Source of the DNA: an uncultured Clostridia bacterium
GTDB lineage: Bacteria > Bacillota > Clostridia > Christensenellales > Aristaeellaceae
Direction of reading: 5' to 3'
Assembly: GCA_937894675.1 (NCBI GenBank)
Contig: CALCQO010000004.1
Coordinates: 1-64,000, forward strand
Length of the DNA: 64,000 bases
Part shown: positions 7,284 through 15,047 of the stretch, one piece after another
Layout: every line of letters starts with the position of its first letter
How positions within the stretch are numbered: the stretch's first letter is position 1
Translations under genes and position numbers: made by a program
Notes under the pieces: model-generated
What the model saw: the letters and a program-made list of their open reading frames with translations, nothing else
Databases searched by the model: none
What the model was told of the DNA's origin: nothing

Positions 7284-8655
7284 TCAAATCAAGGATTCAA
7301 TCAACCGCACGCTCTCCCTCCTGCCGGTGGAAGGGCTGAGTGCCAGCAACTTGCTGGCTCAAGCTAAAGGAGGAAGAAAGGTGAAGAAAAAGCTGTCAAT
7401 TGCCGCAGTCATTGCAATAGCACTGGTGATGATCAGTTTAACGGCGATTGCTGTGGAACTCACTATTGGTTGGAAGGAGGCTTTCCACTTTCTGAACAAG
7501 GAGAGCAAAGAAGGCTTGTTCGCCCAATGGAAAGATGAGGACCAAATTCTATTGGTGAGTTCGCTTATTAAGGATGGAATGATTGCAGAATCCAAAGATT
7601 CGATATCACTGTTAGATGAAACCATTAGTGTAGGTGTGAGGGCTGAACTTGCTCGCACGATGATGGAAAACTGGTTGTCAATGTCCGCAGACTTTGTCTC
7701 GTTTCGATCCATTATGGAGAGGCATTGGGGGCAGTTTCAGTCCTGGGATGTTGAACAAAAGGCATGGTACACAGACACTCTGATCAAGGCTGAAGTCCAG
7801 GCGCCCGACATGGAGCGCTTTGTGCTTCCTTCAACCGGGCAGATTCCACAGGATATGGCAGAGCGGATTGCCAAAACATGGGCAAGCGTCTGGCTGAACA
7901 TTCCGATGAATGAATTGGAGCAATACAGGGTCTATGTCGCACTTGTCATCTTCCCAAAACCTCAGGTGATACATGGAGTGTCTTGTTACACCACAGAGAA
8001 TATGAAACCAGAATGGCAAATCGATCTTGTTCCTGCGACTCAGATTGGAGGAAGAAAGCGATCGACGGTGTTCATTGACGCGGAAACCGGAACGGTGGAT
8101 GTGCATCAGTTGATACAATACATCCAGGCCATGCATTACGGGCGTGATTGGCCTGAGTTAGCTATAGAGGTAGAAGGTTTTATGCGCGAACAGGAGTACA
8201 AACCGTTCTTCGATTGGTCAATTGAGGCGAAAGCCGCATTTTCCAGCCAGTTCAGGGAACAGATCCTTGCGCAAGATGATGGGGTGCTTGATGAAGCCAC
8301 AAGAGCCTTAGCGAATTATCGATATGACTTGCCAGCAAAGAACGCTATTTCAGAACAAGATGCCATTGCTCGCGCTTGTCAGGTCATCATCAACCAAATG
8401 GGCATTGAGAGCAGTGTCTTGGAGCAATACGATCAAATCCATGCCTACTACGATTCAACAACTCCAATGAGTCCGAAGTGGCGCATCGTGTTCACCGCTT
8501 CCGGCAAGACTGCAGATGCTTTGACGGAGGGAGAGCCAGATCAGTTGTTGATTTTCCGTGTTGAGATCGATGCATTAACTTCTGAAGTGGTTTCCGAGAA
8601 TTATTACCACTTTGGCGAGTCCATTGGTTACAATGGAATTTTGGCACAATTGTAA
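7273..8655 (+). CDS. Membrane-anchored sigma-partner (anti-sigma-like) protein, module 1
   Basis: This 460-residue protein has a short cytoplasmic N-terminus (about 35 residues, ending AQAKGGRKVKKK), one membrane helix (LSIAAVIAIALVMISLTAIAV), and a large extracellular part. The latter holds repeated PepSY-like segments, for example PKWRIVFTASGK then LLIFRVEIDALTSEVV at the end and WQIDLVPATQ in the middle. Position, topology and overlap with the sigma gene suggest an anti-sigma factor sensing an extracellular signal. No zinc anti-sigma motif is seen. Of two adjacent ATGs (7270, 7273), I chose the second because AGGAGGGG is six bases upstream. Confidence 0.7.
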   Translation: MQNNQIKDSINRTLSLLPVEGLSASNLLAQAKGGRKVKKKLSIAAVIAIALVMISLTAIAVELTIGWKEAFHFLNKESKEGLFAQWKDEDQILLVSSLIKDGMIAESKDSISLLDETISVGVRAELARTMMENWLSMSADFVSFRSIMERHWGQFQSWDVEQKAWYTDTLIKAEVQAPDMERFVLPSTGQIPQDMAERIAKTWASVWLNIPMNELEQYRVYVALVIFPKPQVIHGVSCYTTENMKPEWQIDLVPATQIGGRKRSTVFIDAETGTVDVHQLIQYIQAMHYGRDWPELAIEVEGFMREQEYKPFFDWSIEAKAAFSSQFREQILAQDDGVLDEATRALANYRYDLPAKNAISEQDAIARACQVIINQMGIESSVLEQYDQIHAYYDSTTPMSPKWRIVFTASGKTADALTEGEPDQLLIFRVEIDALTSEVVSENYYHFGESIGYNGILAQL

Positions 8656-8657
8656 CG

Positions 8658-8692
8658 CAGAACAGGAGCGCCGTTACGGCGCTCCTGTTCTG
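8658..8692. terminator. Bidirectional hairpin between convergent genes
   Basis: A perfect 16-bp stem (CAGAACAGGAGCGCCG at 8658-8673 with 8677-8692) with a TTA loop separates the module 1 membrane protein from the convergent peptidoglycan-binding gene. The T tract is weak on the plus strand. Confidence 0.7.
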
Positions 8693-8706
8693 TCATTACG
8701 TTGCAG

Positions 8707-9108
8707 TTAATCGGCTACTGGCAAACGACCCAGCAAGTTCCAAAGTTTGTTCTTTGTTTCGACTCCTGCTTTGCCATCCACTTGCAGAGTGTAGTACGAC
8801 TGGAACCTACTTACGGCAGTTGCCGTGTCGTTACCATACTTGCCGTCTACAACAAGTTGAGAAAAGTAGTATGGCGACATGATGTTCGTAAAAGGGGGCA
8901 TACTTTGGCGATGTGCGTTAAGAGATGATTGAAAGTTCCTGATCTGAGTTCTTAGTTCAGAGCCTTCTGGAGGGAACGTGCCGGGCAGCAATGTGTGAGC
9001 ACTCCACTCGTACTGCCAAGGACGATATGCCGCCATCGCCGGAATTGCAACAGCCAGGACAGTCATGGCCACCAAGGCCAGAGCCAGAAATTTCTTCATG
9101 TTTTTCAT
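8707..9108 (-). CDS. Secreted peptidoglycan-binding protein, module 1
   Basis: This 133-residue protein has a clear signal peptide (MKKFLALALVAMTVLAVAIP, cut after AMA) and one PG_binding_1 domain (LVVDGKYGNDTATAVSRFQ to LQVDGKAGVETKNKLWNLL). PG_binding_1 domains bind peptidoglycan and usually target a hydrolase, but no catalytic domain is present here. I chose ATG 9108 with AAAGGAG upstream; the frame is open further upstream but that part overlaps the conserved leader. It is convergent with the sigma-partner gene. The paralog is at 11638-12018. Confidence 0.82.
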   Translation of the reverse strand: MKNMKKFLALALVAMTVLAVAIPAMAAYRPWQYEWSAHTLLPGTFPPEGSELRTQIRNFQSSLNAHRQSMPPFTNIMSPYYFSQLVVDGKYGNDTATAVSRFQSYYTLQVDGKAGVETKNKLWNLLGRLPVAD

Positions 9109-9152
9109 TGTAGTTTCTCCTTTAATTTCATTTGTTTTGTTAGTTTTGTTAG

Positions 9153-9429
9153 TTTTGCGTGCGCTGAACACAGCCTGCGCACAGGTCGTTTTGTGCAGGT
9201 CGGATTGGTCGCAGTAATTGTTCTGTTGTGATTGGCATCCCTGGAACACCCATCCCTTTGAGGATGGCAGCGGCCAAGCTGTGGTTATCGGAATGCAATC
9301 ACCTTGGTAAATGGATCTTTGGACTCACCCCTTTCCTTGTCGTTGTGCTCGCCAGGCGCCTTATCTCCTGGCTTGTCTGTATTGTAGGAAGCTTTGAAAT
9401 AACTCGAAATGAAGCCACCTGGAAGCCTT
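9153..9429. repeat. 277-bp near-identical block, copy 1
   Basis: This block matches 12056-12332 at equal length with only about three or four differences by eye. It precedes the secreted peptidoglycan-binding gene on the minus strand. It holds a TACAAT -10 candidate (minus, 9381-9386), a GCCAGG/CCTGGC hairpin and copy 1 of the three-way-junction motif. It is far better conserved than the flanking protein genes. Confidence 0.9.
9230..9300 (-). ncRNA. Candidate structured RNA motif, copy 1
   Basis: Read on the minus strand, closing stem P1 pairs 9290-9300 (GATTGCATTCC) with 9230-9242, with one bulge. Hairpin P2 is CAGC-TTGGCC-GCTG (9268-9281). The directly adjacent P3 is CCATCC-TCAAAG-GGATGG (9250-9267), followed by GTGTTCC before P1 closes. 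It lies in the leader of the secreted peptidoglycan-binding gene at 9108. I cannot match it to a named RNA class. Confidence 0.55.
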
Positions 9430-9613
9430 TTTGAAGAATTCAGAATCAGAGTGAAATCGCACGAAAACAGATATCCTGCTTTCATTCAGCAGATCCACAA
9501 CCTTGCAAAAGGAGTGATTGATCTGCTTTACTTTAATTCCGATGCGCTTTAACTGATTTTTCACTATCTGGCAAAATCTTTGAATTGTCTTCGAACAAGC
9601 CTTGAAATAATTC

Positions 9614-9620
9614 CGTCTAA
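9614..9620 (+). promoter_or_regulatory. Candidate ECF-type -10 element, module 2
   Basis: This is the same CCGTCTAA as at 6729, 8-10 bases before the AGGAGG of the second sigma gene. Conservation between otherwise diverged upstream regions supports a regulatory role, perhaps autoregulation. Confidence 0.45.
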
Positions 9621-9640
9621 TGGCTTGAGGAGGTGATTTG

Positions 9641-10168
9641 ATGTACAGAGCCGTTGCTGCAGAAACGGTAAGAGAAAAAAGGTTCAATCAGTGGGTTCAG
9701 GACCATGGCGATGCTATCCTGCGCACTTGCTTTGTGTACCTGTCCAATGCTTCTGATGCAGAAGATGCGATGCAGGACACCTTTTTGAAAGCGTGGAAGG
9801 CCATGGATCAGTTTGAACAACGACATGGCGCAAACGAGAAAACCTGGCTGATGCGCATCGCCATGAACGTCTGTCACGATTACCACCGATCCAAATGGTT
9901 CCGCAAGGTCGATTTGAAAAAGGCTCTTGAAGAACTGCCCCCCAGATACTTAAGGGTAGAGCCTGAGGACATAACGTTGACCATGGACGTGATGCGTTTG
10001 CCCGAAACACTGAAGCAGGTAATCCTGCTCTACTACTTTCAGGAGTTCACCCTGCGCGAAGTTGCAGAGGTGCTGGGCATCAGCGTATCGACAGCCCATT
10101 ACCGATTGCGAAAAGCGGAAAAGCTATTGAAACTACAATTGACAGGAGGGAAAGACGATGAGAAATAA
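9641..10168 (+). CDS. ECF-type RNA polymerase sigma factor, module 2
   Basis: This 175-residue paralog of the module 1 sigma factor has the same region 2 core (SDAEDAMQDTFLKAWKA, EKTWLMRIAMNVCHDYHR) and region 4 (LKQVILLYYFQEFTLREVAE, GISVSTAHYRLRKAEKLL). Divergence in the recognition helix (SGVHRR versus STAHYR) hints at different promoter preference. I chose ATG 9641, seven bases after GAGGAGG, over the in-frame TTG just before it. It overlaps the next gene by 11 bases, as in module 1. Confidence 0.92.
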   Translation: MYRAVAAETVREKRFNQWVQDHGDAILRTCFVYLSNASDAEDAMQDTFLKAWKAMDQFEQRHGANEKTWLMRIAMNVCHDYHRSKWFRKVDLKKALEELPPRYLRVEPEDITLTMDVMRLPETLKQVILLYYFQEFTLREVAEVLGISVSTAHYRLRKAEKLLKLQLTGGKDDEK

Positions 10169-11546
10169 TCATGTTCAACAAGCTCTCAACAACACACTTT
10201 CCAGCCTGTATGTGACTGAGCAGACTGCCAGCGATTTGCTGGATCAGGCCAAAGGAGGAAGGAAAGTGAAAAGAAAACTGTCAGTAGCCATGGTACTCAC
10301 CATCGTGCTGATTGTCTTAGCAGCAACTGCCATTGCTATCACAATGCTGTGGGAGAACCATGTCATTGATGTGAAGAAAAAAGAGATCTCTGAAGGTGAA
10401 TACTTTGCATGGGAAATCAAAAGCAAGCGTGATCTGGTCAAGTCCCTGGTGGAAATGGGATATATTCAGGAATCTGAACAGACAAGGGAACTATTCAATC
10501 AGTCGACTGAACCTCAAAAACAGGAAGAAATCGCTGACAATTTAATGCTGGCTCTCACGGGTCAAACCGATGCTAGAGAAATCAATGCAGACATCATTAC
10601 CTACGCGATCTTCGGACCAGAATCAACCTGGACCCCTGCCCAAAGAGTGTGGTGGCAGCAAGTCACCAACATGTTCAGGAACGCTGATGATGACTTGGAT
10701 TCTTTCGTACTGGCTGAACAAGAGGACTTGCCTGAAGAAAAGGCTGTTTCCATTGCAAAAGACGCAATCATCAAAGCATACGCTTTGCCAAGTGATGCAC
10801 TGGACAATGCTCAACCTGTTGCGAATCTTTACACCACCAAAGCAAGACCTGATTACCGCAGGTGGGATGTTCAATTTCAGCTCTTCAAGGATGACAATCC
10901 AGATTGGGTAATAAAAGTCTATTTTGCAAACCTCGATATGCAAGGAAATCTGATTTCCGATCCTGATTTAGGTATCCCGCATATCGACGATGCGGCTAAG
11001 AATACGAAGGATTTGCCGCTAGTCTATGAGCCTCCCTTGGTTAAGGAGTTTTTGAGGTATGCGAAAAAGGCTGGAAAGCCAACCCTTAGATGGTGGCCTC
11101 TGGAAATCAGAGCTGAATTCTCAAATGCAATGCGCGACCGCGTCCTAGATGCATTAAAAAGTGGCGATCTACAGCAACTTACTCGTGGAACAGCACTTCA
11201 TATGGAGATGATTACAGGTGCGCACTATGTGTACGGATTACCTGACAAAGACGCAATTAAGCAGGAAAAAGCTTTGGATCAAGCAAAATCCATCATCCAG
11301 AAGAAATTCGGACTAACAACCGAAGCAATCGATAGCTATGAAGAAATCTTGGTGTACTTCGATGTTACATCCTCGGACAATCCGCTATGGAGGTTTGTTT
11401 TCCAGCCACAGGAACTGCATGAGATGATGATGTACAGAATCGAAATCGATGCAAAAACCGGAAATGTTGTGAACGCAGAAGAGTTTCAGTTTCAGTCCCT
11501 TGGCCCGAACCTTGATGAACTCGACTACCACCTGAAAGTGTATTGA
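10158..11546 (+). CDS. Membrane-anchored sigma-partner (anti-sigma-like) protein, module 2
   Basis: This 462-residue counterpart of 7273-8655 has the same short N-terminus (ASDLLDQAKGGRKVKRK), one membrane helix (SVAMVLTIVLIVLAATAIAI) and a long extracellular region. The C-terminus has PepSY-like segments (NPLWRFVFQPQEL, MYRIEIDAKTGNVVNAEEF). The extracellular part has diverged much more from module 1 than the sigma factor or the 30 residues before the helix, suggesting a different extracellular ligand. The start has GGAGGG nearby. An anti-sigma role is inferred from context. Confidence 0.7.
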   Translation: MRNNHVQQALNNTLSSLYVTEQTASDLLDQAKGGRKVKRKLSVAMVLTIVLIVLAATAIAITMLWENHVIDVKKKEISEGEYFAWEIKSKRDLVKSLVEMGYIQESEQTRELFNQSTEPQKQEEIADNLMLALTGQTDAREINADIITYAIFGPESTWTPAQRVWWQQVTNMFRNADDDLDSFVLAEQEDLPEEKAVSIAKDAIIKAYALPSDALDNAQPVANLYTTKARPDYRRWDVQFQLFKDDNPDWVIKVYFANLDMQGNLISDPDLGIPHIDDAAKNTKDLPLVYEPPLVKEFLRYAKKAGKPTLRWWPLEIRAEFSNAMRDRVLDALKSGDLQQLTRGTALHMEMITGAHYVYGLPDKDAIKQEKALDQAKSIIQKKFGLTTEAIDSYEEILVYFDVTSSDNPLWRFVFQPQELHEMMMYRIEIDAKTGNVVNAEEFQFQSLGPNLDELDYHLKVY

Positions 11547-11592
11547 TTAGCAGTAATCGATGGTTTACGGCTAATATAACCACGTCACCATG

Positions 11593-11625
11593 GAGAGCCC
11601 GCAGTCTGGGAGACTGCGGGCTCTC
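11593..11625. terminator. Bidirectional hairpin between convergent genes, module 2
   Basis: GAGAGCCCGCAGTCT (11593-11607) pairs perfectly with 11611-11625 around a GGG loop. It occupies the same place as the hairpin at 8658 in module 1. Confidence 0.75.
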
Positions 11626-11637
11626 TGTTATACGAAA

Positions 11638-12018
11638 TTACAGATACTGACTATACACAATGGTACAATCATTAGGTGCAGTTTCGCCAATTTTGTTCCA
11701 AATGGCAACCTTTGTCTTTGGTCCGACGATACCATCCTGTCTCAGACGATATTCTGCCTGTAGGGCTTTGACCGCTCGTTCAGTCTTGCCGCCGAAAATC
11801 CCATCATCTTCTCCTTGAGGGAGATAACCAGCTGAAATTAGCATGAGCTGCAGATTCGTCACTTGAGGGCCTTCGTGGCCACGACGAATATTATGTGAGG
11901 AACCATCACCACCAAGATAGGGCTTGTAACCATCAACAGCAGCCATCACCGGCACGGCAACAGCGAGGACGGTAACAGCCATCAAGGCCAGTGCAATCAG
12001 TTTCTTCATGTGTTTCAT
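11638..12018 (-). CDS. Secreted peptidoglycan-binding protein, module 2
   Basis: This 126-residue protein has a signal peptide (MKKLIALALMAVTVLAVAVP, cut after VMA) and one PG_binding_1 domain (VTNLQLMLISAGYLP, DGIFGGKTERAVKALQ, QDGIVGPKTKVAIWNK). It is paralogous to 8707-9108, but the mature parts are only loosely alike. It has no enzymatic domain. ATG 12018 follows AAAGGAG; a second in-frame ATG is at 12009. It lies downstream of the duplicated 277-bp leader with RNA motif copy 2. Confidence 0.85.
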   Translation of the reverse strand: MKHMKKLIALALMAVTVLAVAVPVMAAVDGYKPYLGGDGSSHNIRRGHEGPQVTNLQLMLISAGYLPQGEDDGIFGGKTERAVKALQAEYRLRQDGIVGPKTKVAIWNKIGETAPNDCTIVYSQYL

Positions 12019-12055
12019 TTATTGTTTCTCCTTTAATTTCGTTTGTTTTGTTTGT

Positions 12056-12332
12056 TTTTGCGTGCGCTGAACACAGCCTGCGCACAGGTCGTTTTGTGCA
12101 GGTCGGATTGGTCGCAGTAATTGTTCTGTTGTGATTGGCATCCCTGGAACACCCATCCCTTTGAGGATGGCAGCGGCCAAGCTGTGGTTATCGGAATGCA
12201 ATCACCTTGGTAAATGGATCTTTGGACTCACCCCTTTCCTTGTCGTTGTGCTCGCCAGGCGCCTTATCTCCTGGCTTGTCTGTATTGTAGGAGGCTTTGA
12301 AATAACAAGAAATGAAGCCACCTGGAAGCCTT
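12056..12332. repeat. 277-bp near-identical block, copy 2
   Basis: This is the second copy of the block at 9153-9429, again directly upstream of the secreted peptidoglycan-binding gene. The TACAAT candidate is at 12294-12299 on the minus strand. The few differences seen cluster at the far end (12300-12312). Confidence 0.9.
12133..12203 (-). ncRNA. Candidate structured RNA motif, copy 2
   Basis: Identical in sequence and pairing to copy 1 (9230-9300). A 60-codon frame (TTG start at 12201) runs through it to the next gene, but it has no usable ribosome site and is interrupted in copy 1, so an RNA reading is preferred. Confidence 0.55.
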
Positions 12333-12373
12333 CAGGCAGTTTCCAGAAAGCAGCATTTTGCTGCATTCACATA

Positions 12374-12416
12374 GAAAAAAGGCGTACAAACCTCAGAGCT
12401 TTGGGTTGTACGCCTT
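12374..12416 (-). terminator. Terminator after the SH3/peptidoglycan-binding gene
   Basis: On the minus strand AAGGCGTACAAC pairs with GTTTGTACGCCTT (one bulge), followed by a run of six T. It ends the operon 13410-12431 and separates it from the leader of the next gene. Confidence 0.85.
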
Positions 12417-12430
12417 GTCGATTGATGAGC

Positions 12431-12910
12431 TTAGCTTCCTTTGTCCAGTTGCCTCAGCCTTTGGGTAGCAATGAGGAGGGAAGCTTTGGTTGCTGCGTCA
12501 GCCACCCCGTTCTTTTGCAGACCACGGATGAACTGGAACCTAATCAGCGTGTCCTTGGTCTGCTGGCAGAAGCAGCCGTTCTCAGGGAGCTGTGGCTCAA
12601 AGGGATCAAAGAACAGGTTCAGGTCTGCCTGCAGGTTGGTAATGTAATGAATCCGGGCCTGTTCCTGTGGCATGCTCAAGACACCTGGACCATACCTGGC
12701 CTGCCAGAGCGCAGGTGATGGGTCAAAGGCGGACAGGTAGTTGGCGGGCATAAAACCCGAGTGTGCCTCCCATTTCACGCAGTACCAAAGGCCATCAAAG
12801 AATGCTGCATGAACCATCGTGCCATGAGGAATGTAAGCATGGATGCGGGAAAAGCAGTCTGGGCTGGCATGCAGCGGAGCATTGTCCCCTGGCCTCATGT
12901 TGATGTACAT
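12431..12910 (-). CDS. SH3b plus peptidoglycan-binding-like protein
   Basis: This 159-residue protein has an N-terminal bacterial SH3 domain (YINMRPGDNAPLHA to SGFMPANYLSAF) and a C-terminal PG_binding_1-like segment (NLQADLNLFFDPF, QQTKDTLIRFQFIRGL, NGVADAATKASLLIA). It has no signal peptide or membrane segment, although both domain types normally act at the wall. It starts six bases after the preceding gene without a good ribosome site, so translational coupling is likely. Export or an intracellular role cannot be settled from sequence. Confidence 0.65.
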   Translation of the reverse strand: MYINMRPGDNAPLHASPDCFSRIHAYIPHGTMVHAAFFDGLWYCVKWEAHSGFMPANYLSAFDPSPALWQARYGPGVLSMPQEQARIHYITNLQADLNLFFDPFEPQLPENGCFCQQTKDTLIRFQFIRGLQKNGVADAATKASLLIATQRLRQLDKGS

Positions 12911-12915
12911 GCCGC

Positions 12916-13410
12916 TTACCCGCTATTTTCCTTAGAGTCTTTGGACACATCCTCATCCAGCCGCTTCCTGGCCCTGGCCCTGGAGAGTGCCCGTGTCTCC
13001 TTGATGTCCTCGGATTCCAGCAGGTGCTCGGTTTCGTTCAGGTTGTCAAACAACCAGTTGATGATGTCCTCATAGGTTTTACAGTAGGAAACAATCTTTC
13101 TCAGGGCGCTGGACTGGTAAGTGCCCAACTGCCGGTCCGAGCGGAAGAACAGCTCGTCCCAATGCTTGCCGAACACGTGGACCACCCGCTGCCACTCCAA
13201 GTCCTCAATCAGGTGCTTTTCAAGGGCAAATCGCTCGTCGTAGGTCAACATGGTGAGCCAATTCTGAATCATCTCCACCCGCAGGGATGCCAGGTGGATC
13301 CGCTCCCGCATTTCATCATCCCGGAGTGCATCCTCCCATTTGCCTTCCAGGGCCGCCTGGGAACGGAAGCTGTTGTAGTGGGCCAGGGCAATTCTAACTA
13401 GGTCTTCCAT
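12916..13410 (-). CDS. ArpU/sigma-region-4-like protein
   Basis: This 164-residue protein's central part (MIQNWLTMLTYDERFALEKH, then EWQRVVHVFGKHWDELF and GTYQSSALRKIVSYC) resembles ArpU/YqaQ-type regulators. These are distant relatives of sigma region 4 found in phages and mobile elements, where they drive late genes. The C-terminus is acidic and basic coiled coil. ATG 13410 has AAAGGAG upstream. It is co-transcribed with the SH3 gene and preceded by RNA motif copy 3. The assignment is by pattern only. Confidence 0.5.
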   Translation of the reverse strand: MEDLVRIALAHYNSFRSQAALEGKWEDALRDDEMRERIHLASLRVEMIQNWLTMLTYDERFALEKHLIEDLEWQRVVHVFGKHWDELFFRSDRQLGTYQSSALRKIVSYCKTYEDIINWLFDNLNETEHLLESEDIKETRALSRARARKRLDEDVSKDSKENSG

Positions 13411-13460
13411 TATCTTGATCTCCTTTCTATTGATGCCCGGTGGAGAAGCCTGCGTGGAGC

Positions 13461-13517
13461 CTCCTGTTGAACACCCATCTCTTTGAGGATGGCAGCGGCC
13501 AGGCTGACATACAGGAG
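13461..13517 (-). ncRNA. Candidate structured RNA motif, copy 3
   Basis: P1 is CTCCTGT (minus, 13511-13517) with ACAGGAG (13461-13467), unrelated in sequence to P1 of the other copies. P2 is CAGC-CTGGCC-GCTG. P3 is CCATCC-TCAAAG-AGATGG, with one C-A mismatch at the loop end. GTGTTCA follows. It sits about 50 bases upstream of the ArpU-like gene. Confidence 0.5.
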
Positions 13518-13751
13518 AAACGCATGCTTCCAGCAGCTGTTTTGGGTTGGCCTCCACCTCCTTTCTTGCATTCATGCCCCTTTGCCGGGCACATCCTCAG
13601 CATAGGTCAGACCTGGGTTCCAGCGGAATGAAGGATCCTTGCAGTTTCCTGGAAGCCTCCGTAAAGCAGTTCCTCAAGAGGGAATTCATGATTTGAATCA
13701 TAAGGCGGGATGAAAACTTTACATCTGAATCGTGAACTGTTAGGATAAAAC

Positions 13752-13813
13752 TGTCCTTGTTGAACACCCATCTTTTTGAAGATGGCAGCGGCCAAGCTAA
13801 GTTCTCAAGGACA
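13752..13813 (-). ncRNA. Candidate structured RNA motif, copy 4
   Basis: P1 is TGTCCTTG with CAAGGACA (8 bp). P2 is TAGC-TTGGCC-GCTG (one U-G pair). P3 is CCATCT-TCAAAA-AGATGG, in which the C-G pair of copy 1 has become U-A on both sides. GTGTTCAA follows, and TTTT comes right after P1. No confident gene starts just downstream; the next is the ArpU-like gene about 340 bases away. The rest of the 628-base gap 13411-14038 shows no gene. Confidence 0.5.
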
Positions 13814-14038
13814 TTTCCTTTCAATCGCACCCTTCCGCTGGAATCCTACCGCATGGCATCACCCCCTTGATGGACCCCTTCACCTATAACAGGTGGCGTA
13901 CCTTCCAAAAGGTTCATTTTTAAAAAATAAATTCAATTATCATGTTTAATATTCAACTATCGTTTATGCTATATTTCGTTTGATGTCGATTCTAAGCCTC
14001 ATGTGTCATTAGTATGATAAAAGATGAGGTGAGAATTG

Positions 14039-14437
14039 ATGGAAAATGATCCTATTTTATTGCATATGGGCGAGGTTTTGCGGTCCGCTCGGCAGGAACA
14101 GGGCTTGACCCAGCGCCAGTTGGCTGAGCTTTCCGGGACCACAGAGCAATATATATCCGAAACCGAATGCGGGAAGCGGAACATCTCCTACCGGGTGCTG
14201 TATCGCATCCTGCAGGCATTAAAAATCCCTACCGACCCACTGTTTTATGAACAAGTAGCAAGCAAGAACGGCACAGCCAGTACATTGGAAAATATCATCA
14301 ACTCCTTTGATGAGGAGGACAGGCAGATTGTTTGGGACACCATCCTGATCTTTTTATCCGGCTACAAGCGAAAGCTGTCCCATAAGCAGGCAGATGAGGA
14401 GCATCACAAGATCATGCAGGAGACGGAGGGGCACTGA
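14039..14437 (+). CDS. XRE-family HTH transcriptional regulator
   Basis: This 132-residue protein has an N-terminal Cro/C1-type helix-turn-helix at residues 10-65 (GEVLRSARQEQGLTQRQLAE, SGTTEQYISETECGKRNIS, YRVLYRILQALKI). The C-terminal region is charged. ATG 14039 is preceded by GAGGTGA. Its stop overlaps the start of the downstream sigma gene by one base, so it probably controls or is controlled within the operon 14039-16315. Confidence 0.88.
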   Translation: MENDPILLHMGEVLRSARQEQGLTQRQLAELSGTTEQYISETECGKRNISYRVLYRILQALKIPTDPLFYEQVASKNGTASTLENIINSFDEEDRQIVWDTILIFLSGYKRKLSHKQADEEHHKIMQETEGH

Positions 14438-14997
14438 TGGGGGAAGGCCGGGATCGCAATGATTTCCTGCATGCTTTATACGAACAATACTATGACCGCC
14501 TGCTCCTCTTCTGCCTCCGCTACCTCAGCCAGGATCCTGACCCAGAGGGCTTTGCCGAGGAATGTGTTCAAGAGGTTTTTGTCAGGGCACATAAGAATCA
14601 TCGCAAGCTGAAGAGCCACCAAGATATAGAAGGGTGGCTTTTTCGAACTGCACTGAATTTTATTGGCAATGAGCGGGCCAAGCGTCATCGACGCAAGAGA
14701 TGGCACAGGCACTCCATAGATGCACAGGACACTCCCCTGCCGCATCCGGCGGATGTCATCCAACAGTACCTTGACCGTGAGGGGTACCAGGCATTTGTAA
14801 AAGAAATCTATCGGGTGCTGAGTGACAAGCAAATCCTGGTGTTTGAGGAGCACTACTTCAACCACCTGAAAATTCATGAAATTGCCGAAAAGCACAGCCT
14901 TCCTGAGGGCACCGTCAAGAGCCGACTGAACCGCATCCGAAAGCTGGTTCAACAAATTATCAGTCGGTCCAATCTTCTTCTAAAATTTCTTTTTTGA
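14437..14997 (+). CDS. ECF-type RNA polymerase sigma factor (XRE-linked operon)
   Basis: This 186-residue sigma-70 family protein has region 2 (LYEQYYDRLLLFCLRYL, AEECVQEVFVRAHKN, DIEGWLFRTALNFIGNERAK) and region 4 (LSDKQILVFEEHYFNHLKIH and PEGTVKSRLNRIRKL). It is not closely related to the two paralogs at 6.7 and 9.6 kb. It overlaps the XRE gene by one base; its 3' end overlaps the long frame of the next gene, whose true start is probably 15048. The partner downstream is a DUF4367-type membrane protein. Confidence 0.9.
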   Translation: MGEGRDRNDFLHALYEQYYDRLLLFCLRYLSQDPDPEGFAEECVQEVFVRAHKNHRKLKSHQDIEGWLFRTALNFIGNERAKRHRRKRWHRHSIDAQDTPLPHPADVIQQYLDREGYQAFVKEIYRVLSDKQILVFEEHYFNHLKIHEIAEKHSLPEGTVKSRLNRIRKLVQQIISRSNLLLKFLF

Positions 14998-15047
14998 GAA
15001 ATGAACCTTTTTCAATCTCGCCACCTGTTATAGATGAGGAGGTAAAA

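Noticed and set aside
9228..9434. Plus-strand frames in the duplicated 277-bp block (also 12131-12718)
   Set aside because: They run antisense to the structured leader, no ribosome site is present, and the second copy runs on into unrelated antisense sequence.
12019..12201. 60-codon minus frame with LAAAILKGMGVPGMP ending at the peptidoglycan-binding gene start
   Set aside because: It needs a TTG start without a spaced ribosome site, and copy 1 of the same DNA ends this frame early. Changes between copies preserve base pairing rather than amino acids.
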